A stretch of DNA of 64,000 nt, taken from Treponema ruminis (GTDB lineage: Bacteria > Spirochaetota > Spirochaetia > Treponematales > Treponemataceae). Positions 48,871 through 57,192 of the stretch are shown here, piece by piece. How positions within the stretch are numbered: position 1 is the first letter of the stretch; each line of letters begins with the position of its first letter. Under the pieces are notes generated by a model that worked only from the letters and a program-made list of their open reading frames with translations, searched no databases and was not told the origin of the DNA. Location of the stretch: positions 62,001-126,000 of the forward strand of contig CP031518.1 in the NCBI GenBank assembly GCA_017161305.1, written 5' to 3'. The translations under genes and the position numbers were made by a program.

Positions 48871-50825
48871 GCACGAAAATTCCTAATCAATTGATACGCA
48901 ATCACAGCGACCAGAATTCCGAATCCGATAAAATCAGTCGTGACTCCTGCGTAAAGAAGAAGCGGGGCTACAATCAGAAGGGCTGCGCGCTCAATCCAGC
49001 CCGATTTCCTCAGGAACCAGCCTTCAAGTGCTCCAACCAGCGTGACTGTTCCGACTGCGGCCGTAATGCTTGCCCAAAGGCTTTGTGCCAGCGTGAAGTC
49101 CGGGCTTGAGCCAATCAGGAGAACCGGATTTCCCAGGAAGAAGAATGGAATCAAAAATCCGATGAGCCCCAGCCGGACTGCAAGAAGTCCTGTCTTGAGC
49201 TGATTTGAGCCTGCGATTCCCGAAGCGACATAGCAGCTGATTGCGACCGGCGGCGTGATGTTTGAAAGGCATGCGTAAATCAGACAGAACATGTGTGCCG
49301 GAAGCGGTGCGATTCCAACCTTGATTAAGACCGGAACGGCTACTGCCTGAACGATAACGTAGGCGGCAACTCCAGGAACTCCCATGCCGAGGATAATCGA
49401 CATCAGCATTACCAAAAATCCTGTCAGGTAAATCGAATTGCTTGGAACAACGTTGAGGATCAGATAGCCCATGTTCAATCCCAGGCTCGTGAGCGTTACC
49501 GTTCCGATTATCACGCCGATGATGACACAGGAAACTCCGACACCGATTGCGCTCCTTGCTCCCTCAACGCAGGCGGCGAGGATTTTGTCAGGAGTCATGC
49601 GGGTTTCCTTCCGAATCCAGCTTGCTCCGATCGTCACGAAAATTGAAATTACTGCCGCAAGAAGCGGAGTGAAGCCCTTGCACATGAGAGCAATCAAAAT
49701 TACCAGCGGAAGGACTAGATGACCTTCTTCCTTTACGACTTTGAGTGCGTTCGGAATGTTTTCCTTTGCGATTCCCGAAAGACCGAGCCGTTTTGCCTCA
49801 AAGTGAACTGCAACCAGAAGTCCCAGATAATAGAGGAAAGCCGGAAGAATCGAAGCAATCATTACGGCGGTGTAGCTCAAATTGAGGAATTCTGCCATTA
49901 CAAAGCCGACTGCGCCCATAATCGGAGGGCAGAACTGACCGCCTGTGGAAGCCGTTGCCTCAACAGCGGCGGCAAATTCCTTTTTGTAGCCGGTCTGCTT
50001 CATCAGCGGAATCGTAATCGTACCTGTGGTGGCCACGTTTGCGACAGCTGAACCGTTAATCATTCCCATGAGTGCCGAAGCAAGAACCGCAACCTTGGCA
50101 GGACCGCCCGGAGTCTGACCTACGAGAGTGAGCGAAAAGTCATTGATGAACTTTGAAAAGCCCGAATATTTAAGGAATGAGCCGAAAACAACGAAAAGGA
50201 AGATGTAAGTCGCAGAAACGCTGATGCCGGTTCCCAAAACGCCCTGAGTTCCCCAGAACTGAGTGATTAAAACTCGCTTGAGAGTGAATCCGTTGTGCCC
50301 AAGCTGACCCGGAATGTATTTTCCGAAGAAATTGTAAGCAAGAAAGACAGTCGCAAGAATCGCAAGGTTTGGAGAAGTGCGACGTGAAGCCTCAAAAACA
50401 ACAAGAATAGCCGCCGCCGCAATCCAGACCTCATATTTATTGATTCGTCCGCCGTTCCGTGCGATTTCAGTGTAATGGGTTATAAGATATCCGAAAGTAA
50501 AGACAGCCGCCAAAATAAGAACTAAGTCAACAATCGGCGGAAATTTTCGAACCCGCTTCTGTTTTTTGTAGGCAGGATAAAGCAAGAAAGTAAATGCAAG
50601 CAAGAAAATGCAGTGGAAAGCCCGAAGATTAATCGCGCTGATAACGCCGAAAGTGCTGAACCAGAGCTGGAAAGCCGTCCAAAGGCACAAAAGCACGGTG
50701 ATTGCAATTGCCGCCGGCCCAGAATAAGTTCGCAGGCGGGATTCAGAATCCTTTTCCTCAAGAAGAGCCTGAGCCTTTTCTTCTTCCGCAGTCTGATTTG
50801 TATTGATTGTCTCGTTTTCTTTCAT
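48861..50825 (-). CDS. TRAP transporter fused 4TM/12TM permease
   Basis: 654 residues. An N-terminal small-subunit part of about four helices (residues 30-180) is fused to the large DctM-like part (about 180-654), as is usual for TAXI systems. Conserved stretches include GQFCPPIMGAVGFVMAEFL, MSIILGMGVPGVAAYVI and ITPPVAISCYVASGIAGSN. With the receptor it forms a sodium-driven importer for an organic acid. AAGAGA precedes the ATG. Start of the two-gene transcript. Confidence 0.92.
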   Translation of the reverse strand: MKENETINTNQTAEEEKAQALLEEKDSESRLRTYSGPAAIAITVLLCLWTAFQLWFSTFGVISAINLRAFHCIFLLAFTFLLYPAYKKQKRVRKFPPIVDLVLILAAVFTFGYLITHYTEIARNGGRINKYEVWIAAAAILVVFEASRRTSPNLAILATVFLAYNFFGKYIPGQLGHNGFTLKRVLITQFWGTQGVLGTGISVSATYIFLFVVFGSFLKYSGFSKFINDFSLTLVGQTPGGPAKVAVLASALMGMINGSAVANVATTGTITIPLMKQTGYKKEFAAAVEATASTGGQFCPPIMGAVGFVMAEFLNLSYTAVMIASILPAFLYYLGLLVAVHFEAKRLGLSGIAKENIPNALKVVKEEGHLVLPLVILIALMCKGFTPLLAAVISIFVTIGASWIRKETRMTPDKILAACVEGARSAIGVGVSCVIIGVIIGTVTLTSLGLNMGYLILNVVPSNSIYLTGFLVMLMSIILGMGVPGVAAYVIVQAVAVPVLIKVGIAPLPAHMFCLIYACLSNITPPVAISCYVASGIAGSNQLKTGLLAVRLGLIGFLIPFFFLGNPVLLIGSSPDFTLAQSLWASITAAVGTVTLVGALEGWFLRKSGWIERAALLIVAPLLLYAGVTTDFIGFGILVAVIAYQLIRNFRARD

Positions 50826-50887
50826 GAATTGTTTCTCTTAACAGAAATATTCTAGCAGAATTCACGCTGAAAGAGAATGGCATACAC

Positions 50888-50918
50888 AAAAAAGCCGCTC
50901 CCCACATAGGAAGCGGCA
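50888..50918 (-). terminator. Terminator of htpG
   Basis: On the minus strand GCCGCT (50912-50917) pairs with AGCGGC (50894-50899) and a run of T follows. Confidence 0.8.
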
Positions 50919-50938
50919 TTCATTGGCTTTATAATGTT

Positions 50939-52912
50939 TTACTTGCTAAGCAATTTATTCATTGCCTTAACGAACTCCATCGGATCCTTGAGCTCAGCAC
51001 CACTTACAAGCAATGCCTGGTCAAAGAGGACTTCGCTCACGTCTGCGATGTAGGCTTCGTCCGTGCAAGATTCCAGTGTCTTGACGATTGCGTGGTCGCC
51101 GTTGATTTCGAGGATTGGCTTGATTCCAGGGCCGGCCTGACCCATTGCACGCATCATGCGCTCCATCTGGATTCCAGGATCGTTCTCGTCAACTACGATA
51201 CAGCTCGGTGAGTCAGAAAGTCGTTTTGAAAGCACGACGTCCTTTACGCGCTCGCCGAGTGCCTTCTTGATTTTTTCCTGAACTGGCTTGAAGGCTTCTT
51301 CCTTCTTCTTTGCCTCGTCCTTGTCAACGCCAAGCTCGTCGTCGCTTCCGGCGCGGTTTACAGCCTTGAGGTCGAATTCCTTGTATTTCATCAGACTTGG
51401 AATTACGATGTCGTCAATTTCGTCAGCCATAATCAGGACTTCAAAACCCTTCTTTTTGTATGCTTCGAGGAGTGGTGAAGCGCGCAAGTTCTTTTCGTCG
51501 GTTCCTGTAATATAGTAGATTGCTTTCTGCTCAGGCTTCATTCTCTGAACATAGTCGGCAAAGCTTGTCCAGTTGTCGTCGCCAGTGCCGGCTGCATCAG
51601 TGCTCTTGAAGCGGACGATTTCTGAGATTTCCTCGCGGTTTGCGTAGTCTGAGTAGAGGCCTTCCTTCATCGGGCGGTTGAAATTCTTTACGAACTTGTT
51701 CCACTTTTCGATTGCGGCCTTTTCGTCGTCGCTGCGTTTGTCGGCTTCAGTCTTCTTTGCCTTGTCAGCGGCTTCACCCATCTTTTTGAACTCGCTGAGC
51801 AATTTCTTGACGCTTGCGCTCTTGATAGTCTCAAGAATTCGGTTCTGCTGCAAAATCTCGCGGCTTACGTTGAGTGGCAAATCCTCACTGTCGATGATAC
51901 CGCGGACAAAGCGCAAATAAGCCGGCAAAAGCTCGCGGTCGTCGTCAGTGATGAAAACTCGTTTTACATAAAGTTTGACACCGCTCTGGTAGTCAGCCTG
52001 ATACATATCGAAAGGAGCGTTCTGTGGAACATAGAAAAGTGTTGTGTATTCCTGAGTTCCTTCTGCGTGTGTGTGAACATAGTGAAGCGGCTCCTGACCG
52101 TCGTGACTGATTGTCTTGTAGAAGTTGTCGTAATCTTCCTTTTTGAGCTCGCTCTTGCTTCTCTTCCAGAGGGCAGAAGCTGAGTTTACCTGATCAACCT
52201 TGTCCTCGCTTCCAGTGATGTTGCCCTTGTCGTCATATTTGTTCTGTGTGTAGTGAAGGTAAATCGGGAATGCAATGTGGTCACTGTAGCGTTTGATAAG
52301 CTCTTCAATCTTCCATCGTGAAGCGTACTCTTTTGAATCATCGTTCAAGAGCATTTCGATTGCAGAACCGCAGGTTTCAGCCTTATCAAAGCCATATTTT
52401 TTAGCCTCGTCGCTGTCTGCCTTGATTTCTTCGATTGTGTAGCTGTTTGTACCGTCGCTTGACCATTTATAGATTTTGTCGCTGGCTGCCTTTCGTGTGT
52501 AAACATTGATTCTTTTAGCAGCCATGAAAGCAGAGTAGAAACCGACACCGAACTGACCGATAAGGTTAGATTCTCCGGCGTTCTTATCCTCTGCGATTTT
52601 TTCGATGAAAGCCTTAGTTCCAGAGCGTGCGATAGTTCCGAGGTTGTTGTTCAAGTCTTCCTCGTTCATACCGATACCAGAATCCTGAACAGTCAAGATT
52701 TTGTTCGGGTCATCAAAAGTGATGTCGATTCTTGGCTCGCTCTTTACGCCCTTGTAAGTCTCGTCCGAAACCTTGAGGTAATTGAGCTTGTCGAGCGCAT
52801 CCGAAGCATTGGAAACAATTTCGCGAAGGAAAATGTCCTTGTTTGAATACATTGAGTGGATGATAAGTTTAAGAAGCTGGTTTACTTCCGTTTGAAACTG
52901 ATATTCTGCCAT
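50939..52912 (-). CDS. htpG: Hsp90-family chaperone
   Basis: 657 residues. The N-terminal GHKL ATPase domain shows FLREIVSNASDALDKLNYL (ATP-Mg Asn/Asp), DSGIGMNEEDLNNNLGTIARSGTKAF and GQFGVGFYSAFMAA. The middle domain has YLRFVRGIIDSEDLPLNVSREILQQN. Helps fold client proteins under stress. AGAGGT precedes the ATG. The Lys/Asp-rich middle segment (AADKAKKTEADKRSDDEK) is a slightly expanded charged linker. Confidence 0.97.
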   Translation of the reverse strand: MAEYQFQTEVNQLLKLIIHSMYSNKDIFLREIVSNASDALDKLNYLKVSDETYKGVKSEPRIDITFDDPNKILTVQDSGIGMNEEDLNNNLGTIARSGTKAFIEKIAEDKNAGESNLIGQFGVGFYSAFMAAKRINVYTRKAASDKIYKWSSDGTNSYTIEEIKADSDEAKKYGFDKAETCGSAIEMLLNDDSKEYASRWKIEELIKRYSDHIAFPIYLHYTQNKYDDKGNITGSEDKVDQVNSASALWKRSKSELKKEDYDNFYKTISHDGQEPLHYVHTHAEGTQEYTTLFYVPQNAPFDMYQADYQSGVKLYVKRVFITDDDRELLPAYLRFVRGIIDSEDLPLNVSREILQQNRILETIKSASVKKLLSEFKKMGEAADKAKKTEADKRSDDEKAAIEKWNKFVKNFNRPMKEGLYSDYANREEISEIVRFKSTDAAGTGDDNWTSFADYVQRMKPEQKAIYYITGTDEKNLRASPLLEAYKKKGFEVLIMADEIDDIVIPSLMKYKEFDLKAVNRAGSDDELGVDKDEAKKKEEAFKPVQEKIKKALGERVKDVVLSKRLSDSPSCIVVDENDPGIQMERMMRAMGQAGPGIKPILEINGDHAIVKTLESCTDEAYIADVSEVLFDQALLVSGAELKDPMEFVKAMNKLLSK

Positions 52913-53018
52913 GGTTTTTATACCTCTATTTGAAATTTATATATAGAAAAGATAATGAAATTTTGAGAAAACGGAAAGAAAAAAATTCAGAATTTTAGGG
53001 AATACAATTATTAATGTA

Positions 53019-53285
53019 TTATTCCGCTTCCTCGTAAAGAGCTTCGAATTCTGCCTGCTTCATGATGAAAAAGTCGCCTTTTTTTCCGCGTACGATATAA
53101 TCGCCGGGCTCGGCTTTTTCAATCTTTTCGGCATTTTTGACTTTGAGAAGCGCATCGAGAACGCCGTCTTTGTCCACATCCGCGTAATCAAACATCACGA
53201 ACTGGCCTGCAAATGCCTTGAGTTCTGCCTGATTTCTACCATTCCACTGAAGGGCTTCAACTGTTTCTTTTCTTCGGTACTTCAT
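53019..53285 (-). CDS. Small phage-like protein
   Basis: 88 residues. The pattern MKYRRKETVEALQWNGRNQAELKAF, then PGDYIVRGKKGDFFIMKQAEFEALYE resembles a family of small proteins common in phage genomes, of unknown role. GGGGG precedes the ATG. It lies 108 bp upstream of the tRNA-Ala whose 3' end is duplicated. It may therefore be a leftover of an integrated element, although it is on the opposite side of the tRNA from the duplicated segment. Confidence 0.55.
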   Translation of the reverse strand: MKYRRKETVEALQWNGRNQAELKAFAGQFVMFDYADVDKDGVLDALLKVKNAEKIEKAEPGDYIVRGKKGDFFIMKQAEFEALYEEAE

Positions 53286-53374
53286 GTTTACCCCCGTTTC
53301 ATTTTATAGAAGTTCATTTCCTTTAAAAAGATACATAATTTAGACTTAATCGGCTAGAATTTTTTCCAGGAATC

Positions 53375-53383
53375 TGTCATACT
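53375..53383 (+). promoter_or_regulatory. Promoter of tRNA-Ala
   Basis: Extended -10 TGTCATACT, 10 bp before the mature 5' end. A weak TAGAAT lies at the -35 position (53355-53360). Confidence 0.45.
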
Positions 53384-53393
53384 GAATCTATTC

Positions 53394-53467
53394 GGGGGCG
53401 TAGCTCACCTGGCTAGAGCGCTACAATGGCATTGTAGAGGTAGTCGGTTCAAGTCCGATCGTCTCCA
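53394..53467 (+). tRNA. tRNA-Ala (anticodon GGC)
   Basis: 74 nt folding as a full cloverleaf. The acceptor GGGGGCG/CGTCTCC contains the G3-U70 pair that marks alanine tRNAs. D stem is GCTC/GAGC. Anticodon stem CTACA/TGTAG closes the loop ATGGCAT with anticodon GGC, reading GCC codons. T arm is GTCGG-TTCAAGT-CCGAT. The discriminator is A and CCA is not encoded. The last 24 nt recur at 53639-53662. Confidence 0.95.
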
Positions 53468-53476
53468 GTAATTTTC

Positions 53477-53501
53477 GCTGTAATTGACACAGCTTTTTTT
53501 T
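53477..53501 (+). terminator. Terminator directly after tRNA-Ala
   Basis: GCTGT (53477-53481) pairs with ACAGC (53489-53493), followed by eight T. Lies within the segment between the two tRNA 3' ends. Confidence 0.7.
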
Positions 53502-53502
53502 G

Positions 53503-53638
53503 TTCAAAAAATGTTCCTGGTAGCAGAGAACCGACTTCCGAAACGAGCGCGCCGACAGGCGAAAAGGCGGCAAGGAGGCCGCCGTCAGCGAGTGGAGGCG
53601 GGGCTGGCGGGAGCGCTAGGAAGGCGCGACTAGAAGCC
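53503..53638. other. GC-rich segment between two copies of the tRNA 3' end
   Basis: About 135 bp, much richer in GC than its surroundings, with GCGCGCC, GGCGGCAAGGAGGCCGCC and GAGGCGGGGC blocks. No reading frame of note. It may be the residue of an element integrated at the tRNA, or an expanded intergenic repeat. Confidence 0.6.
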
Positions 53639-53662
53639 TCGGTTCAAGTCCGATCGTCTCCA
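53639..53662 (+). repeat. Direct repeat of the tRNA-Ala 3' end (putative att site)
   Basis: 24 nt identical to tRNA positions 53444-53467 (T arm, acceptor 3' strand and discriminator). No 5' half precedes it, so it is not a second tRNA. Size and placement fit an attachment-site duplication. Confidence 0.75.
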
Positions 53663-53665
53663 ACT

Positions 53666-53699
53666 AACTTCCAGTTTCAGCTGGAAGTTTTTTATTTTT
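53666..53699 (+). terminator. Second terminator, after the tRNA 3' copy
   Basis: AACTTCCAG (53666-53674) pairs with CTGGAAGTT (53681-53689), followed by TTTTATTTTT. Probably the original tRNA terminator, displaced by the insertion. Confidence 0.75.
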
Positions 53700-53707
53700 A
53701 CGCAATC

Positions 53708-53716
53708 TGTTATAAT
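53708..53716 (+). promoter_or_regulatory. Extended -10 box, leaderless promoter of the lipoprotein gene
   Basis: TGTTATAAT, then 7 nt, then ATG 53724; identical in motif and spacing to the promoter of the first HD-GYP gene. No ribosome site. Confidence 0.6.
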
Positions 53717-53723
53717 TCTTTTT

Positions 53724-54116
53724 ATGAGAAAGAGTTTTATTCCTTTTACTGCGCTTTTGTTGATTTCTTTTCTGGCGATTTCCTGCCACCGTGCTGAGCC
53801 GGAGCTTGATTCTTGGAGCGTTTTCACATACGAAGAATATCAGGGCAGGCTTTACGCAAGCCAGTTCAAAGACAGGGTTTATATCGTTTTATGCGGGAAT
53901 TTTGCCGGAATTGAGGCAAGCCTTAAGCTGAATCATTTGTGTACTCAGGAACAGTTTGAAATCTTTAAGGAAAAGCTGGTAGAGGCGGGGTGTGAAAGCA
54001 GGGGAGAGGCCGAAAAACCTGATGTAGAAGGTTATCCCGACCTCTCAATGTACCTGTCTTTCGTTTTCTCAAGCGACGAACTCCACGATTTGTGGTGTCA
54101 GTTCGGCTTGGAATGA
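53724..54116 (+). CDS. Small putative lipoprotein
   Basis: 130 residues. Signal MRKSFIPFTALLLISFLAISC ends in a lipobox cysteine (C21). The mature part is acidic with aromatic residues (SWSVFTYEEYQGRLYASQF) and two further cysteines near 93 and 125; no family recognised. Converges with the thioredoxin gene, 6 bp apart. Transcript predicted to be leaderless. Confidence 0.7.
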   Translation: MRKSFIPFTALLLISFLAISCHRAEPELDSWSVFTYEEYQGRLYASQFKDRVYIVLCGNFAGIEASLKLNHLCTQEQFEIFKEKLVEAGCESRGEAEKPDVEGYPDLSMYLSFVFSSDELHDLWCQFGLE

Positions 54117-54122
54117 AAATCT

Positions 54123-54428
54123 TTACTTGAACATTGCTTCCAAGGTTTCTTTTGGAACAAAGCCCATTGAAGTCTTTGCTGCTTCGCCATTTTTGAACAA
54201 AATTACTGTAGGAATGCTTACAATTCCGTATTTTTGTGCCAAAGCTGGCTCGTCATCGACATTTACTTTTCCGACTTTGATAGAATCATTCTCATTTGCA
54301 ATCTGCTCAATTGTAGGTGCAAGCATTTTGCACGGACCGCACCAAGATGCCCAAAAATCTACGAGAACTGGCTTATCTGACTTGAGAACTTCTGCTTCGA
54401 AGTTTGATTCGGTGAGTGTGATTTCCAT
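54123..54428 (-). CDS. trxA: Thioredoxin
   Basis: 101 residues, the normal size. The active site is FWASWCGPCKM, and the cis-proline loop is VSIPTVILFKNGE. It reduces protein disulfides in the cytoplasm. AAGGAGACC precedes the ATG. No thioredoxin reductase gene is nearby. Confidence 0.96.
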   Translation of the reverse strand: MEITLTESNFEAEVLKSDKPVLVDFWASWCGPCKMLAPTIEQIANENDSIKVGKVNVDDEPALAQKYGIVSIPTVILFKNGEAAKTSMGFVPKETLEAMFK

Positions 54429-54514
54429 AATTTGGTCTCCTTATCGTATGATATATAATAAAGATAACTCAAAAAATGGAAATCGCAAAGAAAAAAATTT
54501 AGATATGGCTAAAA

Positions 54515-55144
54515 TTAGTTAGGCATTACAACCGGTTCAGTTGATGTCTTTGGTTTTGAAGAATTACTTCCTTCTGATTTTGTTTCTTTTGCTTCTGTGG
54601 CTGCAGGCTTTTCACTTTTCTTTGCTGCGGCCTCTGCTTCGGCGATTGCTGTTGGTCCGCCCTTTGCAAGCAGGTCTGCAATCTCGATAAGGTGTGGGAG
54701 AATGTCAGCTGCTGCAGGAGTGTCTTTCTGTCGGTAAACGCCTGTGAGGTCGCGGAAGAAAGTGCTCATCTTTTTGGCTACGGCCTTATCCTTGATGTTC
54801 TTTTCAAAGTTCGGGATTGTAAGCTTCATGCCTGGTGTGATGAGTTCCGGGTCACTTACGACGTTTCGTGAGGCAAGCATGATAATCGGGAAGTAATATC
54901 CATTTTCGTCATCGCCAGCGTAGAAAGTCTTTGTGATTGATGTGAGGGTGTCACCCTTTTTTACAGTGTAATTTTTTGCTCCGTCCATAACGAGATTGCC
55001 GGCATGTGAGCTATAAACCTGATCGAAAGATTTATTGATTGCAGCCTGTTTTTGAGCTGCCGGATCCATTGTGCTTGTTGTTGCGCATGAAATCATACCA
55101 AACACGGCAACCAGTGACAAAGCGAGTAAAACAATTTTCTTCAT
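54515..55144 (-). CDS. LysM-domain lipoprotein
   Basis: 209 residues. Signal MKKIVLLALSLVAVFGMISC ends in a lipobox. A LysM domain (about 58-110, NYTVKKGDTLTSITKTFYAGDDENGYYFPIIMLASR, closing PGMKLTIP) would bind peptidoglycan glycan strands. The C-terminal 50 residues are a low-complexity Ala/Lys/Glu/Ser tail. Such proteins link the envelope to the wall. A strong AGGAGGT site precedes the ATG. Confidence 0.85.
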   Translation of the reverse strand: MKKIVLLALSLVAVFGMISCATTSTMDPAAQKQAAINKSFDQVYSSHAGNLVMDGAKNYTVKKGDTLTSITKTFYAGDDENGYYFPIIMLASRNVVSDPELITPGMKLTIPNFEKNIKDKAVAKKMSTFFRDLTGVYRQKDTPAAADILPHLIEIADLLAKGGPTAIAEAEAAAKKSEKPAATEAKETKSEGSNSSKPKTSTEPVVMPN

Positions 55145-55202
55145 TATAAGAAGACCTCCTGAGTTGATTTGGGTATTTTAATTTATTTTAAGGCGCGAAT
55201 CA

Positions 55203-55284
55203 ACTGGCTGCCGCCCTTTCGGGGTTCGGTCACCCTCATTCTTTCGCTACGCTCAGGAACAAGCCCCTCCACGGCGGGCGCGTG
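55203..55284. repeat. GC-rich palindromic intergenic repeat
   Basis: Contains GCCCTTTCGGGGTTCGG and TTCGCTACGCTCAGGAAC blocks related to 48771-48870. Abuts the nadE stop and lies upstream of the LysM gene. Confidence 0.6.
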
Positions 55285-55285
55285 A

Positions 55286-56113
55286 TTATATTTCCAGGAA
55301 CAATGGGAGGTTCGGCCTGTAACAAGGCAATGCAATAATCTTTACCTTGAAGAGATTTGCCTTGTACTTGGCAATAATCTTTTCTGCATTTTCGCCCTTG
55401 ACGTTCTTGCGGGCTAGCTCATTGACTTCGTGGTAGGTGAAGCCCAGGTTGTCTTCGTCAGTTTTGCCGCACATGCCGTCACTTGGAGCCTTGTGGGTCA
55501 GTGATGATGGAAGACCGAGATAATCGCCGATTGCAACGACTTCCTCGGTCGTGAGCTTGTTGATTGGGGCGAAATCTCCTGCTGCGTCTCCGTAGAATGT
55601 TGAGTAACCGACCAAATCTTCGCTCAGGTTACAGGTGTTTGCTACGCGGCAGTTTCCGATTTGAGCTCCGATTCCGTAAAGGGTTGCCATGCGGAGGCGG
55701 GCCGGTGTATTTGTCCTGAATACAGAAGAAAAACTATCGTTCAGTAGTTTAGCGTGATTCTCATCAAAAAGAGCATTTTCGTCAGTATCAACAACTCCGG
55801 CTACTGCAAAAGCTGATTGAAGTCCTTCGTAAGCCTGGGCGATGTTTACGGTGTAGTTTTTGATTCCTAAGTGACTAACTAACGTTTGTGAATCAGAAAT
55901 ATCTTTTTGTTCTCCGTTTGGCATCATTACACCGATTACGCGCTCTTTTCCCAGAGCCTTGACCATAAGGGCCGAAACTACGCTGGAATCTTTTCCGCCG
56001 GAAACACCGACAATAACTTTCGTTAGTTCGTTTCCGTTTTCGCTAATCCATTTCTGGATCCATTCAACGACTTCATTTGTGATTTTTGCAACGTCGAAAT
56101 TGTATTCGCTCAT
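55286..56113 (-). CDS. nadE: NH3-dependent NAD synthetase
   Basis: 275 residues, the length of ammonia-dependent enzymes (no glutaminase domain). The PP-loop VGVSGGKDSSVVSALM binds ATP. NTPARLRMATLYGIG, GDFAPINKLTTEEV and PSDGMCGKTDEDNLGFTY fit the deamido-NAD site. Last step of NAD synthesis. GGAGG precedes the ATG. Its start overlaps the fructosamine-kinase-like stop by 4 bp (ATGA). An exact 14-bp palindrome lies at 56015-56028. Confidence 0.95.
   Translation of the reverse strand: MSEYNFDVAKITNEVVEWIQKWISENGNELTKVIVGVSGGKDSSVVSALMVKALGKERVIGVMMPNGEQKDISDSQTLVSHLGIKNYTVNIAQAYEGLQSAFAVAGVVDTDENALFDENHAKLLNDSFSSVFRTNTPARLRMATLYGIGAQIGNCRVANTCNLSEDLVGYSTFYGDAAGDFAPINKLTTEEVVAIGDYLGLPSSLTHKAPSDGMCGKTDEDNLGFTYHEVNELARKNVKGENAEKIIAKYKANLFKVKIIALPCYRPNLPLFLEI
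56015..56028. repeat. 14-bp palindrome AACTTTCGTTAGTT
   Basis: Exact consensus match in nadE. A one-mismatch copy lies at 56465-56478 in the neighbouring kinase gene, and a copy split by two bases at 55732-55749. Confidence 0.65.
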
Positions 56114-57024
56114 TTTGTATATTCCTCCAAAATTGATTTTACAGGATTTAGATAGCTCGCTCCGAACATGTTCAGGTGGTTCAGGAGGTGGTAGAGATTG
56201 TATAAATCCCGCCGCTCATCATAGCCGGGCTGCAGGGGATTTGCTTCTTTGTAGGCCTGATAAAAACCCTGCTCAAAGCCACCGAAAAGCTCGGTCATTG
56301 CCAGGTCTGCTTCTGCGTGTCCGACGTAAGAAGCCGGATCAATCAGCCATGCTTTACCGTCTGAGCCTGGCATTGCGTTTCCGCTCCACAAGTCTCCGTG
56401 CAAAAGTGAAGGTTGCTCCGGCTCAATCAAAAAGTCTTCCAGGTGGTCAAGAAGTTTTGTAACTAACTTTCGTTCGTTTGTATCAAAATAAGAGTCCGCT
56501 TCCTTAAACTGAGGAGCCAGCCTTGAATTCCGGAAAAAGTCTATCCAGCTGTCGGAATCCCTGTTTTCCTGCTTTCTTGCTCCGATGAAATTGTCCTGAA
56601 GAAAGCCGAATTTTTTGCCGCAGGTGAATTTTTCAGTATCTGCCTTGTGCATGGCGGCAAGTTCCTGACCGAAATCTTCCCAGTAATTTTTGACTTTGGC
56701 TGCTGATTCAATGAAGTCCAAAAAGAGGAATGAATATCCAGCTTCTTCGCCGGCGTCTGTTCCGGTGCAGATGATTTTCGGAGTCTTTATTGTTTTAGTG
56801 GATTCGATTGCTGAAAGGGCGAGGGCTTCGGCTGTAAAAAATGGCGCGTTTTCCTTGGCGTTGGCCTTCATAAAAATCCTTTCGCCGTTATTGAGCGTGA
56901 GGCCATAGGCTTTGTTGATGTCGCCGCCAGTCAGTCTGTCAGTGTGTGCGATTGCTACTGAACTTCCAAAAAGAGTTACCAGGGCTTCTGCGAGCGAATC
57001 AAAGTGAGGTGGTGTTTTGAACAT
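56110..57024 (-). CDS. Fructosamine-kinase-family protein
   Basis: 304 residues of the aminoglycoside/fructosamine kinase fold. FMKANAK holds the ATP-binding lysine, and SLLHGDLWSGNAM is the catalytic loop with its Asp and Asn. WLIDPASYVGHAEADLAMTELFGGF is the metal-binding segment with the fructosamine-kinase signature. It probably phosphorylates ketoamines for deglycation or Amadori-product use. It is translationally coupled to nadE, a pairing whose meaning is unclear. Confidence 0.88.
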   Translation of the reverse strand: MFKTPPHFDSLAEALVTLFGSSVAIAHTDRLTGGDINKAYGLTLNNGERIFMKANAKENAPFFTAEALALSAIESTKTIKTPKIICTGTDAGEEAGYSFLFLDFIESAAKVKNYWEDFGQELAAMHKADTEKFTCGKKFGFLQDNFIGARKQENRDSDSWIDFFRNSRLAPQFKEADSYFDTNERKLVTKLLDHLEDFLIEPEQPSLLHGDLWSGNAMPGSDGKAWLIDPASYVGHAEADLAMTELFGGFEQGFYQAYKEANPLQPGYDERRDLYNLYHLLNHLNMFGASYLNPVKSILEEYTK

Positions 57025-57192
57025 GGGTAAATATTACTCAGAATATTGATTTATGTCGATAAACTTTTGATTACCATGAATTTGCAGATCTTAAGGCGGA
57101 GGAAAAATATTGAAATAATATAAAATTTTCTTGTGAAATTCGTATGAAACGGTATATAATAGGTATACAACTTTCTGAAAATAAGGAAATTT

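Noticed and set aside
53468-53638. A group I intron or small structured RNA in the tRNA
   Set aside because: The first tRNA copy is already complete without splicing and no intron core elements were recognised; a duplication around an insert explains it more simply.
53639-53662. A second tRNA gene
   Set aside because: Only the T arm and 3' acceptor strand are present; no 5' acceptor, D arm or anticodon arm can be folded in the preceding GC-rich segment.
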